From contig JAPXKJ010000049.1 in the NCBI GenBank assembly GCA_033810155.1, positions 1-6,952 of the forward strand: a stretch of 6,952 bases of DNA. The letters are read 5' to 3'. Below are positions 5,841 to 6,952 of the stretch, one piece after another (position 1 is the stretch's first letter; each line of letters opens with the position of its first letter). Under the pieces are notes generated by a model. That model did not search any database. It was given only the letters and a program-made list of their open reading frames with translations, and was not told the origin of the DNA. A program made the translations under genes and the position numbers. The stretch is from UBA3907 sp033810155. GTDB taxonomy: Bacteria; Bacillota; Sulfobacillia; Fermentithermobacillales; Fermentithermobacillaceae.

Positions 5841-6952
5841 ATGGATTTTTCTGTAGCGATCGTTGGCAGGCCGAATGTAGGCAAGTCTGCTCTCTTCAAT
5901 AGAATAGCCGGATCTAGTTCTTCAATCGTGCACAAAGAAAGCGGCGTTACGAGAGACAGGCTGTATTCGTGCTGTGAGTGGCAGGGTGAAGAGTTCACTT
6001 TAATAGATACAGGCGGTTTGGATCTGTCGTCCTCCGGCGAGATGGTAAAGGCCATCATCTCTCAGGTTGAGCAGGCAATTGAAGAAGCAGATATCCTTGT
6101 TTTCGTGGTTGACGCGCGGACAGGGATTATGCCAGAGGATTTGGAAGTCGCACAGATACTGAGAAAAACGCGAAAACCGATTCTTGTAGCGGCTAATAAA
6201 TGCGATGCACTTGGACAAGAGCAAAGAGCGGTAGAGTTTTATTCTCTCGGGTTTCCTACCGTGTTTCCCGTATCAGCTTCACACGGGCTAGGAGTAGGTG
6301 ATCTGCTTGATGCAATAGTCGAGCAAGCACAGAGACTAGAGGGAGCAGCTCAAAAAGATACTGAAGAGGTTTACGACCAGGCTGCACAAGTTATAAGAGT
6401 GGCCATTGCAGGCAAGCCTAACGTGGGGAAATCGTCACTGGTAAATCAAATTCTGGGTCAGGAGAGAATGACTGTTTCATCAACCCCAGGGACTACTGTA
6501 GATTCGGTAGACGTAGAATTCTCCTATGATGGCAGAGATCTCATGCTTGTGGATACAGCTGGTCTTAGGAGACCTGCTCGGATCGATGAAAAACTGGAGG
6601 AACTTGCAGTCGGAAGGGCGCTCAGAGCAATCAAAAGGTCCGATGTCGTTTTGCTTCTTATCGACGGAACAGACTACCCTACGTCGCAAGATCGTAGAAT
6701 CGCCGGCTACATAAGGCGTAACGCAAAGGCGTCCATAATCTTGGTGAACAAAGTCGATCTAGGGCTTGCGTATAATATGAGCCAAGAAGAGTACCGACGC
6801 CGCGTTTCGCACGAATGCAGGCCTATTTCATACTCAAATGTGTTTTTCATTTCATGCCTTACAGGCAAAGGAATCAATATGGTTTTGCCTGAGGTCATCT
6901 GGACCTATGAAGAGTACCACAAACGAATTGAAACGTCTGTGTTAAATCGAGC
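5841..6952 (+). CDS. der: Ribosome biogenesis GTPase Der (EngA), partial, C-terminus off the right edge
   Basis: Tandem-GTPase protein needed for 50S subunit assembly. The frame is open for 370 codons to the window edge; family members are about 435-445 aa, so most of the C-terminal KH-like domain is missing. G domain 1: GRPNVGKS (9-16), GVTRDR (35-40), DTGG (56-59), NKCD (119-122), SAS (145-147). G domain 2: GKPNVGKS (191-198), TPGTTVDSVD (215-224), DTAG (238-241), NKVD (303-306), SCLTG (338-342). The TSVLNR at the end is the usual entry into the KH domain. GGGAG (5829-5833) lies 7 nt before the ATG and overlaps the end of the DUF512 gene, whose stop is 4 nt upstream, so the two are coupled. 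In G domain 2 the usual GTTRD, NKWD and SALTG read GTTVD, NKVD and SCLTG. All nucleotide-binding core residues remain, so the protein should be functional. Confidence 0.96.
   Translation, partial: MDFSVAIVGRPNVGKSALFNRIAGSSSSIVHKESGVTRDRLYSCCEWQGEEFTLIDTGGLDLSSSGEMVKAIISQVEQAIEEADILVFVVDARTGIMPEDLEVAQILRKTRKPILVAANKCDALGQEQRAVEFYSLGFPTVFPVSASHGLGVGDLLDAIVEQAQRLEGAAQKDTEEVYDQAAQVIRVAIAGKPNVGKSSLVNQILGQERMTVSSTPGTTVDSVDVEFSYDGRDLMLVDTAGLRRPARIDEKLEELAVGRALRAIKRSDVVLLLIDGTDYPTSQDRRIAGYIRRNAKASIILVNKVDLGLAYNMSQEEYRRRVSHECRPISYSNVFFISCLTGKGINMVLPEVIWTYEEYHKRIETSVLNR

Overview
This window is a bacterial housekeeping stretch of moderate G+C (about 45-50% in the lines I counted). It has one gene leaving to the left on the minus strand and five genes reading right on the plus strand. 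The genes are a 5-oxoprolinase subunit A (pxpA/LamB-YcsF) fragment, CMP kinase (cmk), a 1-acylglycerol-3-phosphate acyltransferase (plsC), IspH fused to four S1 RNA-binding domains, a PDZ/radical-SAM DUF512 protein, and the first ~85% of the GTPase Der. The IspH-S1 fusion and the order cmk-plsC-ispH-S1 ... DUF512-der are known from clostridial-grade Bacillota and some related anaerobic lineages (Synergistota is a possible alternative). That, with strong Shine-Dalgarno sites and GTG/possible TTG starts, suggests an anaerobic Gram-positive-type bacterium. Genus or even phylum cannot be fixed from this sequence alone.

Layout: 1-518 (minus) is the N-terminal 172 codons of pxpA, cut by the window edge. 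519-744 is a divergent intergenic region with a consensus extended -10 element for cmk, a poorly spaced TTGACA/TATAAT pair for pxpA, and a widely separated perfect 9-bp inverted repeat. 745-4318 is a tightly coupled three-gene operon: cmk and plsC overlap by 19 nt, and plsC and ispH-S1 by 10 nt. An 11-bp stem terminator at 4374-4404 ends it. A near-consensus sigma-A-type promoter (TTGACC, 17 bp, GATAAT; 4413-4441) directly abuts the terminator and starts a second transcription unit, DUF512-der, whose genes are 4 nt apart. Der runs off the right edge at the start of its KH-like domain.

Functionally, the first operon joins nucleotide supply (CMP/dCMP phosphorylation), phospholipid synthesis (lysophosphatidate to phosphatidate), isoprenoid precursor synthesis (the last MEP-pathway step) and translation (S1 domains). 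The second unit carries a 50S-assembly GTPase behind an uncharacterised iron-sulfur protein. The set looks like co-expressed growth functions rather than a single pathway.

I found no mobile element, CRISPR array, tRNA, rRNA or clear riboswitch, and no convincing new system. The points most worth a second look are small. They are the acidic linker and tail of the IspH-S1 fusion, substitutions in the switch and specificity motifs of Der and in the CMP-binding residues of Cmk, competing starts at cmk and DUF512, and the inverted repeat around the pxpA promoter.
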